A DNA stretch of 64,000 nucleotides from Stomorhina lunata (taxonomy: Eukaryota > Arthropoda > Insecta > Diptera > Rhiniidae): positions 53,301,186-53,365,185 of the forward strand of contig OW121741.1 in the NCBI GenBank assembly GCA_933228675.1, in the 5' to 3' direction. Both the position numbers and the translations under genes were made by a program. Shown here piece by piece: positions 31,956 to 43,477 of this stretch. A model generated the notes under the pieces. The model saw only the letters and a program-made list of their open reading frames with translations, searched no databases and was not told where the DNA came from. How positions within the stretch are numbered: position 1 is the first letter of the stretch; each line of letters starts with the position of its first letter.

Positions 31956-33601
31956 TTAAAAATAGTTTCTACATTTTGCTTGTCTACTGTAATTTTCCGA
32001 ATTTGATTCTCGTATAAGAAACCAAATATAGTCCCCCATCATATTTTCGTTCCAGAATCCTTGATTACGCTCCTCCATTGACTTAAGTTGTTGGTGAAAT
32101 CGTTCTCCATGCTCATCACTGACATCACCAAGGTTTGGAGGAAAAAAATCCAAGTGGGAGTGTAAGAAATGAATTTTTAGAGACATGTTTGCACCTGGAA
32201 TTATATGAATATGTATTTAGAGGTTAAAATTATGACGAATAAAAAATCATATCATATTCCTACTTACCGATTTTTGAATAGTTGGCTAGTAAATCAGAAA
32301 TGATTTCTTTATAATTTGGACTCCGATTATTTCCTAAAAAGTTCGAAACAATCAGTCGAAATGCGTTCCAAGCAGCCTTTTCATCGGGTGATAGTAACGT
32401 CTCGAATGTTGAGCTTTGTAGTAGTTTTCGGATTTGTGGACCATCAAAAACACCTTCAGAAATTTTAGAAGTGGATAATTTTGGGAATATTGTTTTTATA
32501 TAATTGAATGCCTTTTCATTTCTATTTAGCGCTTTAACAAAATTCTTGACCAATCCAAGCTTGATATGCAATGGCGGAAAAATCACATTCTCCTTTTTTA
32601 CTAGAGCAGCATATTTTATATTGTGTGTGCCTACTTCATTATTGGTTCTTGCTGGCCAGTCCTTCTTTATATAATGTGCGCTTCGATCTCGGCTATCCCA
32701 AAGGCAGAGAAAACAACAATGTTTTGTGTAACCACCTTGTAGTCCAGTCAATAAAGCTACCACTTTCAAGTCGCAACATACTTTCCAATCGTATTTTTCA
32801 TAATTAATATATTTTATACTTTCCAATCGTATTTTTCATAATTAATATATTTTAAAAGTTTAGACATGGTTTCATAAGTCTCCTTTGTATTAACGGCATG
32901 TGCGATGGGTAGTTATTATAACCTGTTTTTCAACTAAATCTCTTTCTTTTAGACGGGATGCAAGTAGCTCTGACTGTTGTTTTGAAAGCTCTAGGTCTCT
33001 TATAAGATCATTTAACAAGGACTGTGTAAAAGGCTTTGGGCAAAATCCATGAGATACGCTGGAGATGTTTGAAGATGAAGAAACAGGGGATGGAGGAACT
33101 TCAGTATACGTAGAATGTTGATTTTCGGGACATAGAACTTCATCTGAATCTAGCACGGGAAGTGTAAATCCACCAGCTGAAATCGTGGGATAAGACCAAA
33201 GCATATGTTTTCCAAATCCACTTTTTCTACTTAAACAAAAGTAACAGTCAGCATCATGATTAGATGTTTCTCTCCACATCATAGGTTTTTCAATTTGCAT
33301 GTTTCCTCTGTGAAAAATAAAAATTTTCCAATGAGTATCAAAAATATTTTGAAATAATATAAGTATTACTTACTGGGTGGGATTCCCATTTTTTTAACAT
33401 ATATTCACAGCTACAACAAATTGAATTAGGCGTCCAATATTGGCTTAAATTATCTACATCTATTTTGAAATAATCTTTAAATGAATTTTGTAGTGAAATA
33501 GTGAACTTTCGCCGGCCTTTTGCTATAGTGTATACACCACATATATAACAAAATATATCCGGGTTATTTTTGCAGACAAATTTTCTACGTGTATTATTCA
33601 T
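31956..33601 (-). pseudogene. Spliced transposon gene of HCCFLC family, unit 1
   Basis: Three exons on the minus strand. Exon 1 (33601-33374) starts MNNTRRKFVCKNN and has cysteine pairs FCYICGVY and CCSCEYML, a zinc-binding arrangement. A 66-bp intron (GTAAGT to TTTCACAG, 33373-33308) follows. Exon 2 (33307-32268) has WRETSNHDADCYFCLSRKSG, a Ser/Pro-rich stretch, then, after a deletion of about 200 bp near 32917, HCCFLCLWDSRDRSAHYI, LGLVKNFVKALNRNEKAFNY and DGPQIRKLL. A 73-bp intron (32267-32195) leads to exon 3 (32194-31956) with HFLHSHLDFFPPNLGDVSDE and GERFHQ. I recognise this as a widespread uncharacterised arthropod repeat protein; its long inverted ends here suggest a transposase. Lesions: the exon 2 deletion and two bases lost before the first donor. 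Confidence 0.65.
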
Positions 33602-34096
33602 TTTTTAAAAATTCGCCAACCAAATAAATAGTTTGTTGTAATGACAACTTGACTTTTCGCGATCAGAAACGCTAGTTAAATAACATGAATGAACTAAATG
33701 AACTACTTTAAATATGTTGCATTTTTACCAAAAGTACCTATTTTTTAAAAGAAAATACCTAGGTGAATAAGGACCGAAGAATAATTTACCTGTCAAAAGT
33801 TGAATTTTGAAACACCGAATGCAATAGGCAAGTAAGGCTTATTGCAGTGACGAGTAAAAATTGGTTCAATGTGAGTAAAGCTATAAAAAATTAATGTAAA
33901 GTCATAAAAAACAGCAAAAAACCATTCTTGTTTTATCTACCTGCTGAACACAAGTGTACTTCATTTATCAAAATATTTTCGCGGAACACACTCAAATTAA
34001 TTCCAGGTATAACAGTTTCTATGACCGAGTGATAAAATTAAATTTTTTAATTTTTATGATTTAAAAAGACAAAGTTGCGCAAAATGTCATGCCTTA

Positions 34097-34225
34097 TGTG
34101 CTGTTTATAGAACACAATCACCTGATGATTGTGTAAAATTTGCATGTGTTTTGTTATTGTAACAAAAACAAAATACATGTAAATTTCTCTCAATCGTCAG
34201 CTGATTGTGTTATATAAACAGCGCA
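34097..34225. mobile_element. 129-bp Harbinger-type MITE with TTA duplication
   Basis: Ends TGTGCTGTTTATAGAACACA and, inverted, TGCGCTGTTTATATAACACA extend to about 37 bp of inverted repeat. TTA flanks both sides (34094-34096, 34226-34228). The paralogous sequence at 36561-36575 lacks the insert and has a single TTA, giving an empty-site control. TTA targets are typical of PIF/Harbinger. Confidence 0.9.
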
Positions 34226-34774
34226 TTAATGAATTTAGTCAAAAACAATAATAGGCTTAATATGCCAAATTTTTGCTAAATTGGGTATTTTCACTTTATT
34301 GTCAATAAAACCAACATTTATTGATGTATTTTCACGAAACAAGGCTTCACTTATTTATAAGATTCACAGCTTTAACACCGTGAAATAAAAATGGCAAGTT
34401 TTTGAAACTTTCGATTTTTTATGAATTTTTGAAAAATAAAGATTTTTCGATTTTGCAAAAAAAAAAAATTTTTTTTTATATTTTTATGTCAATAACTCCA
34501 CAACCGTTGATAATATGAAAAAATTGTCTTAACAAGACTTAAAGAAAATTTTGTGGTGAATCCGCTCGTGTTTCTCTTGGATAAGCCGTTTCCAAGTTAC
34601 GATAAAATAAATGGAACGACCTCTGTGAAAATCCGTAATTTTAGAAAAAAATTTAAAAAAAAAAATCGTATCCATAAAATTTTAAATTTTGGGTGTTTTT
34701 GTACTTAGGGGGCCATAATACATCGAAATTAAATAGTTAGACTTCAAACCAATTTTTGCTGTTGACCAGTGTAA

Positions 34775-37110
34775 TCAGAAATTTTAGAAGTGGATAATTT
34801 TGGGAATATTGTTTTTATATAATTGAATGCCTTTTCATTTCTATTTAGCGCTTTAACAAAATTCTTGACCAATCCAAGCTTGATATGCAATGGCGGAAAA
34901 ATCACATTCTCCTTTTTTACTAGAGCAGCATATTTTATATTGTGTGTGCCTACTTCATTATTGGTTCTTGCTGGCCAGTCCTTCTTTATATAATGTGCGC
35001 TTCGATCTCGGCTATCCCAAAGGCAGAGAAAACAACAATGTTTTGTGTAACCACCTTGTAGTCCAGTCAATAAAGCTACCACTTTCAAGTCGCAACATAC
35101 TTTCCAATCGTATTTTTCATAATTAATATATTTTAAAAGTTTAGACATGGTTTCATAAGTCTCCTTTGTATTAACGGCATGTGCGATGGGTATTGAAGGC
35201 TTCTGATTGCCATTGTGTAATAAAACAGCTTTAAGGCTTTCTTTGTTACTATCAATAAATAGTCTCCATTCACTTGCGTCATATTTTGGCCAAGCTTTCC
35301 AAAAAGTCCACTGATATCATAGCAAAAACATATATTGTCTTTAGTTGTATAAAAACAAGCATATGGCTTATGTCGTTCACGATAGGTAGTTATTATAACC
35401 TGTTTTTCAACTAAATCTCTTTCTTTTAGACGGGATGCAAGTAGCTCTGACTGTTGTTTTGAAAGCTCTAGGTCTCTTATAAGATCATTTAACAAGGACT
35501 GTGTAAAAGGCTTTGGGCAAAATCCATGAGATACGCTGGAGATGTTTGAAGATGAAGAAACAGGGGATGGAGGAACTTCAGTATACGTAGAATGTTGATT
35601 TTCGGGACATAGAACTTCATCTGAATCTAGCACGGGAAGTGTAAATCCACCGGCTGAAATCGTGGGATAAGACCAAAGCATATGTTTTCCAAATCCACTT
35701 TTTCTACTTAAACAAAAGTAACAGTCAGCATCATGATTAGATGTTTCTCTCCACATCATAGGTTTTTCAATTTGCATGTTTCCTCTGTGAAAAATAAAAA
35801 TTTTCCAATGAGTATCAAAAATATTTTGAAATAATATAAGTATTACTTACTGAGGGTGGGATTCCCATTTTTTAACATATATTCACAGCTACGACAAATT
35901 GAATTAGGCGTCCAATATTGGCTTAAATTATCTACATCTATTTTGAAATAATCTTTAAATGAATTTTGTAGTGAAATAGTGAACTTTCGCCGGCCTTTTG
36001 CTATAGTGTATACACCACATATATAACAAAATATATCCGGGTTATTTTTGCAGACAAATTTTCTACGTGTATTATTCATTTTTTAAAAATTCGCCAACCA
36101 AATAAATAGTTTGTTGTAATGACAACTTGACTTTTCGCGATCAGAAACGCTAGTTAAATAACATGAATGAACTAAATGAACTACTTTAAATATGTTGCAT
36201 TTTTACCAAAAGTACCTATTTTTTAAAAGAAAATACCTAGGTGAATAAGGACCAAAGAATAATTTACCTGTCAAAAGTTGAATTTTGAAACACCGAATGC
36301 AATAGGCAAGTAAGGCTTATTGCAGTGACGAGTAAAAATTGGTTCAATGTGAGTAAAGCTATAAAAAATTAATGTAAAGTCATAACAGCAAAAAACCATT
36401 CTTGTTTTATCTACCTGCTGAACAGAAGTGTACTTCATTTATCAAAATATTTTCGCGGAACACACTCAAATTAATTCCAGGTATAACAGTTTCTATGACC
36501 GAGTGATAAAATTAAATTTTTTAATTTTTATGATTTAAAAAGACAAAGTTGCGCAAAATGTCATGCCTTAATGAATTTAGTCAAAAACAATAATAGGCTT
36601 AATATGCCAAATTTTTGCTAAATTGGGTATTTTCACTTTATTGTCAATAAAACCAACATTTATTGATGTATTTTCACGAAACAAGGCTTCACTTATTTAT
36701 AAGATTCACAGCTTTAACACCGTGAAATAAAAATGGCAAGTTTTTGAAACTTTCGATTTTTTATGAATTTTTGAAAAATAAAGATTTTTCGATTTTGCAA
36801 AAAAAAAAACTTTTTTTTATATTTTTATGTCAATAACTCCACAACCGTTGATGATATGAAAAAATTGTCTTAACAAGACTTAAAGAAAATTTTGTGGTGA
36901 ATCCGCTCGTGCTCCTCTTGGATAAGCCGTTTCCAAGTTACGATAAAATAAATGGAACGACCTCTGTGAAAATCCGTAATTTTAGAAAAAAATTTAAAAA
37001 AAAATCGTATCCATAAAATTTTAAATTTTGGGTGTTTTTGTACTTAGGGGGCCATAATACATCGAAATTAAATAGTTAGACTTCAAACCAATTTTTGCTG
37101 TTGACCAGTG
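34775..37110 (-). mobile_element. CACTG-ended transposon, unit 2 (half copy)
   Basis: It repeats 32460-34771 in the same direction, nearly identical, without the MITE, and ends in CAGTG at 37106-37110. It lacks the 3' half of the gene and the left end: its first bases (CAGAAATTTTAGAAG) continue directly from the right end of unit 1 at TAATCAG. TAA follows at 37111-37113. Confidence 0.8.
34776..36079 (-). pseudogene. Spliced HCCFLC-family gene, unit 2, truncated
   Basis: Exon 1 (36079 to about 35850) encodes the same zinc-binding N-terminus as unit 1. One A is missing from the A-run before Trp, shifting the frame into NGNPTLSK. Its splice donor retains two bases lost in unit 1. Exon 2 keeps the roughly 200 bp deleted from unit 1, encoding YRERHKPYACFYTTKDNICF and CYDISGLF, then a frameshift within the GLFGKL sequence. 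The following frame, with EWRLFIDSNKESLKAVLLHN and SIPIAHAVNTKETYE, leads into HCCFLCLWDSRDRSAHYI. The copy ends at FPKLSTSKIS. Thus the lesions of the two units are different and each unit preserves what the other lost. Confidence 0.7.
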
Positions 37111-37232
37111 TAATCACTATTTTGATGACCTTTAATTTTGCTTTGCATATTTACGCCTTACACAACAAGAAACTTAAAAAGAAATATTTAAGTAGGGCAG
37201 ATGACTTGAATAAAATTTAAATAATTTTTCTC
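37111..37232 (+). other. Remainder of gypsy leader before gag
   Basis: About 120 bp between the CACTG-ended insertion and the first ATG of gag; no distinct feature. Confidence 0.5.
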
Positions 37233-38335
37233 ATGGATTGGCAGGGTATAGTTCGGAAAATAGGTTTAATAAAAGAAGAGTTTGACAAATCTTATAAATG
37301 CTTAAATATAGATAGAAACACAAAAGAGGAAACAATAAATAAACACACTGGGATTTTATGCAATAGGTTAGAACAGATCAGGATTTTACTAAATGTGAAT
37401 TATAACAGACTAACGACACCACATAAGACAGCTGCTGAAAGTTTTTTCTTGGACCTTAAGACCAAAATTCTTATTGTATCATCAAAGAAGGGTGTTAAGA
37501 TAAAACTACCAGAAACTTCACGAAGAAATAAAATATTCTGTAAAAACTGAAAACTCAAAGATTGTTGAAATAAAGAAGGTTCCAACAACTTCCAATAAAA
37601 TGGCACAAACAGTAGTTGACTTTCTGAACATAGCATCAAAAGTGGTCATAGAATTTGACGGAAAACCAGAAAATCTGCGTTCCTTCACAGACTCATTACA
37701 GTTACTAGAATTCATCAAAGGTGACCATGAGCCTGTTGCAATTTCTTTAATAAAGACGAAATTAAAGGGTAGCCCAAGAAATTTTATAAGTAATGAACAG
37801 ACTATTGCTGAAATAATAAATAAACTAAATAAATCGGTGAAAGGCGAGTCAGTTGAGGTACTGACAGCAAAAATAAATAATACACTACAAAATAATAAAA
37901 CAGCAAATAACTATTGCAGTGAAATAGAGAATTTAACTAGATCATTGGAAAATGCCTATATATTGGATGGTTTACCGTGCGAATTGGCAAATAAATATTC
38001 AACACAGGTTGCAGTAAAAGCATTAACTAAAAACTGCACAATTGATAAAGTTAAACTGATAATGGAGGCAGGTCAATTCAGTAACATGAATGAGATGCAA
38101 CAGGGCAACAAAATTCCGTTTTATATTTCGGGCAGAAGTTTAACCGAAATAATAATTACAGACAATACCGTGGAAGGTACAATTATCCACGCAACAATAG
38201 TAATAACAATAATAACGTAAGACCCCAACAACGACCTATACATAACAGAAACCAACAAAATAGAAATTACAGACATAACAGAAATTATGTCAGATCAACA
38301 GAATCATATGAAAATGATTCGGAAAACTGCTAAAA
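37233..38335 (+). pseudogene. 412-like gypsy Gag
   Basis: ATG at 37233 (MDWQGIVRKIGLIKEEFDKS) opens an N-terminal region typical of this group (NKHTGILCNRLEQIRILLNV). A frameshift near 37520 moves into the frame with VPTTSNKMAQTVVDFLNIAS, then the capsid-like core FDGKPENLRSFTDSLQLLEF and LTRSLENAYILDGLPCELAN. A second shift near 38140 leads into an Asn/Arg-rich tail (RNYPRNNSNNNN-type, 38160-38330) that replaces zinc knuckles and probably bound RNA. About 360 residues in total. Two frameshifts make it non-functional. Confidence 0.75.
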
Positions 38336-38399
38336 CCCTCTGAAATAAATAATAACAAAAATAGTAACTATATATACAACCTCAACCTCAGTTTAAGTT

Positions 38400-38890
38400 T
38401 TTTGTTAATATGGTAACACTATTGGTAGATACAGTAGCAGACATTTCAGTTATAAAAACTAAATACTTCCTTCAAACACAAATTAACAGAAACAGAACAA
38501 CAACATTAAGTGGAATAGGACAGGGTGAAATTCGTTCAATGGGTAATGTGTTGTTGACCTAAAATTTAGAAAATTTTTAATACCACATGATTTCCAGGTA
38601 GTTCCAAATAATTTTCCCATACCTTGCGACGGTATCCTGGGAATGGATTTTTTTAAAAAATATAACTGTATACTGGATTTCGGTAAAGACAATGATTACC
38701 TTGTACTAAGACCACATAATCTATCACATGTAATTGAAATACCACTAACAAACAATTATAGTGAAATGTCACTCCCACCAAGGTCAGAAGTGATTCGTCA
38801 AGTCAGGTTCCCGGACCTTGAAGACGAAATACTAATACCAAATCAAGAAATCGTACCAGGTGTCTGGTACCGAATACACTGCTAAAATCA
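38400..38890 (+). pseudogene. 412-like gypsy protease and linker to RT
   Basis: 38405-38460 encodes VTLLVDTVADISVIKTKYF. In this family the active site is DTGAD; here Gly is replaced by Val, which would inactivate the protease. A shift near 38560 leads to FQVVPNNFPIPCDGILGMDF (second half of the fold, GMDF motif) and then SLPPRSEVIRQVRF and VPGVWY, the linker before RT. The frame ends at 38885. Confidence 0.75.
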
Positions 38891-38946
38891 AATAACGCAT
38901 TAGTTCGTTTTCTAAATGCCACACATGAAATAGTAACAATTAAGCT

Positions 38947-40005
38947 TTGGAAAAGAATTCTAGAGACTTGACATCATTTTCAACAAACAATGGTTCGTAC
39001 AGATTTACTAGATTGCCATATGGTTTAAAAATAGCACCAAATTCTTTTCAAAGAATGACGACATTAGCCTTTAGTGGTCTGAAGCCAAATCAAGCATTCC
39101 TGTATATGGATGACTTGGTTGTGTTGGGATGTTCAGAAAAACATATGCTTTCAAATTTGAAAGATGTATTCGATCTTTGTCGTAAACACAATCTTAAATT
39201 ACACCCACAAAAATGCTCATTCTTTATGAGAGAAGTAACCTATCTTGGCCACAAATGTACTGATGACGGAATATCTCCAGATAATAGCAAATATTCGGTG
39301 ATTGAAAATTACCCGACTCCTACGGACGCTGACAGCGCTCGGAGATTCGTCGCGTTTTGTAACTATTATCGGCGGTTTATTAAATTTTTTTCTGAATATT
39401 CTAGACATCTTACAAAACTATCCAAGAAGGGCGTACCATTTGAGTGGGCAAAAGATTGTGAACACGCATTTAAATACCTAAAGAAAGCTTTAATGAGCCC
39501 AAAACTGGTTCAGTACCCAGATTTTACAAATGAATTCTGCATAACAACAGATGCAAGCAAGTATGCTTGCGGTGCTGTCTTAGCACAGGAACATGAAGGT
39601 AGACATCTACCTGTAGCCTACGCATCTAAAACTTTCACTAAAGGAGAAAGCAACAAATCGACCATTGAACAGGAATTAACTGTCATACACTGGGCTATCA
39701 CATATTTCAGGCTATACATATATGGAAAACACTTTTTGGTCCGAACCGACCATAGACCACTTTCATACCTGTTTTCTATAAAAAACCCAAGCCCTAAACT
39801 AACGAGAATGAGACTCGATTTAGAGGAATATGATTTTACAATAGAATATCTCAGAGGAAAAGATAATTACGTTGCCGACGCACTATCGCGCATTACAATA
39901 AATGACTTAAAAGATATGAACAAAAAAGTTGCATCCGTTTTAAGGGTCACCACAAGATCTATGACTAAAGAAAGGAAAACCAGTAAATCTGCAAAATATC
40001 AATAA
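38947..40005 (+). pseudogene. 412-like gypsy RT (5'-deleted) and RNase H
   Basis: 352 codons are open. The RT lacks its fingers: it begins near STNNGSYRFTRLPYGLKIAP (the LPFGLxNAP motif) with no room upstream for the first catalytic Asp. The catalytic loop is FLYMDDLVVLG, followed by LNLKLHPQKCSFF-type thumb sequence and VTYLGHKCTDDGISPD. RNase H has CITTDASKYACGAVLAQEHE (first Asp), STIEQELTVIHWAITYFRLY (Glu) and VRTDHRPLSYLF (Asp), ending LRGKDNYVADALSRI (last Asp). RNase H looks complete; RT is not. Confidence 0.8.
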
Positions 40006-40087
40006 AAATAATGAGCCCAAGGTATACACACCCTTAAATAACATAGACGTCAAAAAATACTATAAATTAAATTAAATTACCCAACAG

Positions 40088-41365
40088 ATGTTATATCAAG
40101 AAGGGAAAATCCCTTTATTTACTAAAGGGAATTTTGACTTAGGACAATTTTTCCCTAGACTAGAGCAAATAGCCTGTAAACTAAATATTAATAAAATACA
40201 AATTTCACCTCATGAGAAAATTTTCCAATTTGTCTCGATAAGTGAATTTAAAAATATGGGCAATAAAATATTGAATAAAATCAGAATAGTGCTATTAAAT
40301 AAAGTAACACAAATTGATAACAAAAATGCTAAAGCAATTCTTGAAGTAATGCTGAAATACCATGATGATCCTATAGAAGGAGGACATTGTGGGATATATA
40401 GAACAACTGAGAAGATCAGGAGATACTACTACTGGAGGAACGGAACAAAAGACAGCAAAATATGTAAAAACTTGCCACAAATGTCAACTAGCTAAAACAG
40501 ATAAGCATATTAAAAGTCCAATGACCATAACAGAAACACCAGATAAGGCCTTTGATACGATGTATGTAGATACGATTGGACCATTTCCAAGATCAATTTA
40601 TGGAAATGAATACGCAGTCACAATGATATGTGACTTAACTAAATACTTGGCAACAATACCAATAAATGATAAATCAGCTTAAACCATAGCAAAAGCGATA
40701 TTTGAAAATTTTGTGCTTGTATACGGTCCAATGAAGACATTGATTTCGGATATGGACACGGAATACAAAAACTCAATACTGACAAAACTTTGCAACCCAT
40801 TGAAGATAGAAAAACTGACGTCGACAGCACACCATCACCAGACGCTAGGCACGATAGAAAGGAGTCAGTGAACTTTTTATGAGTACGTACGAAACTATAT
40901 ATCAGTAGATAAAAACGACTGGGATGAATGGTTAAAGTATTTCACGTACTGTTTTAACACCACCCATCTACAGTACATAATTATTGTCCGTATGAATTAG
41001 TCTTTGGAAAAATTCCAAACAATTTTAGGCAGTTTAATAAAGTAGATAGAGTCGCACCACTTTATAATCTAGATAATTATGCTAAAGAAACCAAATTTAG
41101 GTTAGAAGTAGCAATAGATAGAGCTAAAAAATTACTGGATAAAAATAAAATTAAACAAAAAATCAATTATGACAAAACAAAATTAGATTGTAATTTTAAA
41201 ATAGGAGATTTAGTCTTAGTCAGAAATGACGCAGGGCGTAAGTTAGATATATCATATAAAGGGCCATATACAGTTAAGGAAATAAATTTAAGAAATAATG
41301 TAACCATAGTCGATAAGAAAACAAACAAAGAACAAGTAGTCCATACGAATACACTTAAGTTATAG
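40088..41365 (+). pseudogene. 412-like gypsy integrase
   Basis: The zinc-binding part appears in two frames: HDDPIEGGHCGIYRTTEKIR, then YVKTCHKCQLAKTDKHIKSP. The core has MYVDTIGPFPRSIYGNEYAV (first Asp), a stop at 40680, LISDMDTEYKNSIL (second Asp) and TSTAHHHQTLGTIERSQ (Glu), with a TGA at 40868 straight after. YEYVRNYISVDKNDWDEWLK follows. The C-terminal part near 41200-41360, IGDLVLVRNDAGRKLDISYK then GPYTVKEIN, is the usual beta-barrel with GPY. Catalytic residues remain, but stops and shifts kill the gene. Confidence 0.8.
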
Positions 41366-41475
41366 AATATTAAATAGTAATTAAGTTAATACACGTGTAT
41401 AGGTAATAAGAAATAAACATTAATTTGCTAATAAAAGAATGTCCATGTAACAAAATGTTATATGAACATTCTTAT

Positions 41476-41487
41476 AAAAAAGGGAGG
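41476..41487 (+). promoter_or_regulatory. Polypurine tract of 412-like gypsy
   Basis: AAAAAAGGGAGG immediately precedes the TGTAGCG start of the 3' LTR. Confidence 0.8.
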
Positions 41488-41800
41488 TGTAGCGTAAACA
41501 CAACTTTTGTCATGCAGTCAGATAAAAGAATATTGTTACGTTTTTCCTTTAAAAACGTGGAAGGAATTCTTTTTGCAAACAACCGTAATCAAATTAAAAC
41601 ACTTGTAGTATATAGTTTTACAAAGCAATACTTTTATTAACTTTAGAGTTAATTACTTAAAACACACTTTCACAAATACTGTAAACAAACTTCACAAAAC
41701 TGCTTTACAAATACTCTTAGTCACACTGTTCTCTTTATACGCGTCTTAATTCAAACTGTTCCCACAATACTCGTCCATCGGCCTTATATAGTAGTTCTCT

Positions 41801-42173
41801 ACATATATACATATATTCATATATACATATATACATATATACATATATACATATATTCATATATACATATATACATATATGCATATATGCATATATTCAT
41901 ATATACATATATACATATATACATATATGCATATATACATATATACATATATACATATATACATATATACATATATACATATATACATATATACATATAT
42001 ACATATATACATATATACATATATACATATATACATATATACATATATACATATATACATATATACATATATACATATATACATATATACATATATACAT
42101 ATATACATATATACATATATACATATATACATATATACATATATACATATATACATATATACATATATACATA
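41801..42173. repeat. 8-bp microsatellite (ATATATAC), left part
   Basis: Near-perfect ATATATAC repeats with rare ATTC or GC variants at its left edge. Open frames on both strands (YICI or HIYI repeats) are artefacts. Confidence 0.95.
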
Positions 42174-43477
42174 TCGGGTGTTTTTTATTGAGGTATAGAA
42201 CTTTAAGTTGGCATCACTTTTTTAACTGGTGGCCATTTTGTCAGCTGTCAAGTGATTAATATTTAGTTTGGTTTGCCATTTCATCATGAACAGGTTGACA
42301 AAAGAACAACGCTTGCAAATCGTGCAAATTTATTTCGAAAATAACGGTTCAATTCGCGAAGTTTACCGCAAGCTCCGTCCATTTTATGGTCGACATAATC
42401 GTCCATCAGAGCAATTAATTCGATTAACCATGGATCGTTTTCGCACTACGTTTACTCTATGTGATAATACGCATCCGCAGCGACGTCGAACAGTGCGCAC
42501 CAAAGAAACAATTGCCGCTGTAGAGCAAAGTGTTGAAGAGGAACCGAATGAATCGATTCGCCACCGTGCACAGCAATTGGAGCTTTGTCCATCAACTTTA
42601 TGGAAGATTTTGCGCAAAGATCTTGGCTTGCGACCTTACAAGATCCAGCTTGTGCAAGAATTAAAGCCGCGAGACCATGCAATACGTCGTGATTTTGGTG
42701 TATGGGCCAAAAATGAGATTGATCTCGATGCTGATTTTCATCGCAAAATTTTGTTCAGTGATGAGGCTCATTTTTGGTTGAATGGATACGTCAACAAGCA
42801 AAATTGCCGCATTTGGAGTGAAGAGAATCCACATGAGACCCTTGAGACGCCATTACATCCACAAAAACTGACTGTTTGGTGTGCTCTATGGGCTGGTGGA
42901 GTCATTGGGCCATACTTCTTCCGAAATAATGCTGGAGAGTCAGTTACCATAAATGGAGACCGGTATAGAGCCATGATAACCGACTATTTTGTTCCCCAAT
43001 TGGATGGCATGAATGTGGATGAGTTGTGGTTCCAACAAGACGGCGCTACATGCCACACAGCGCACGTCACAATTGATTTATTGAAGGAAACATTCGATGA
43101 GCGCATAATTTCGCGGAATGGACCTGTCTATTGGCCACCAAAATCGTGCGATTTGACACCACTGGATTATTTTCTTTGGGGATATGTGAAGTCGCTCGTC
43201 TACGCCAACAAACCAGAAACGTTAGGGGACTTGGAAGCCAACATTCGTGGCGTTATTGCCAACATACGGTCCCATATGCTCGAAAAAGTTGTTGAAAATT
43301 GGACCTGTAGAATTGGCTTTATTTGAGCCAGCCGCGGCGGCCACATGCCCGAAATCATATTTAAACATTAATGGCATAAAATTTTCCTTCCAATAAAGCC
43401 AAATTGATGGACATTAAAACGATTTTCTTGTGTTTTATTTCAATTCGAAGTTCTATACCTCTAAAAAAAACACCCAT
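42174..43477 (+). mobile_element. Mariner-type transposon (DD41D), 1304 bp, intact
   Basis: Inverted ends GGGTGTTTTTTATTGAGGTA and GGGTGTTTTTTTTAGAGGTA are followed by TAGAACTT on both. TA flanks both sides inside the microsatellite. It contains one uninterrupted transposase gene. Insertion into a TA-rich array fits the TA target rule. Confidence 0.9.
42286..43326 (+). CDS. Mariner-family transposase, DD41D (rosa-like), 346 aa
   Basis: Cut-and-paste transposase acting in the nucleus on its own inverted ends. I start at ATG 42286 (MNRLTKEQRLQIVQIYFEN) because the open frame upstream begins with TTG. Two helix-turn-helix regions fill residues 1-115 (QRLQIVQIYFENNGSIREVY; then LELCPSTLWKILRKDLGLRP). 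The catalytic core has ILFSDEAHFWLNGYVNKQN with the first Asp, DELWFQQDGATCHTAHVTID with the second, and PPKSCDLTPLDYFLWG with the third. I count 41 residues between the second and third Asp, which is the DD41D group named after the rosa element of Ceratitis. Length and motifs are complete with no stop or shift, so the enzyme may be active. Confidence 0.9.
   Translation: MNRLTKEQRLQIVQIYFENNGSIREVYRKLRPFYGRHNRPSEQLIRLTMDRFRTTFTLCDNTHPQRRRTVRTKETIAAVEQSVEEEPNESIRHRAQQLELCPSTLWKILRKDLGLRPYKIQLVQELKPRDHAIRRDFGVWAKNEIDLDADFHRKILFSDEAHFWLNGYVNKQNCRIWSEENPHETLETPLHPQKLTVWCALWAGGVIGPYFFRNNAGESVTINGDRYRAMITDYFVPQLDGMNVDELWFQQDGATCHTAHVTIDLLKETFDERIISRNGPVYWPPKSCDLTPLDYFLWGYVKSLVYANKPETLGDLEANIRGVIANIRSHMLEKVVENWTCRIGFI

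Larger units (their letters stand above)
31123..34771 (-). mobile_element. CACTG-ended DNA transposon, unit 1, ~500-bp inverted ends
   Basis: It starts CACTGCTCTACAAAATGAAA and ends ...TGTTGACCAGTG. Imperfect inverted repeats run about 500 bp into each side (31123-31640 and 34245-34771), sharing TTTAAAATTTTATGGATACG and AAGCCTATT. The gene between lies on the minus strand. TAA flanks the left end and the outer right end of the pair (31120-31122, 37111-37113). CACTG ends with a 3-bp duplication fit the CMC (CACTA-like) group, but that is inference. Confidence 0.7.

Noticed and set aside
37233..41365. Possible domesticated host gene
   Set aside because: Gag, protease, RT and integrase lie between LTRs with stops and frameshifts; it is an ordinary dead gypsy.
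41817..42259. Open frames in the left part of the same microsatellite
   Set aside because: Same artefact as above.
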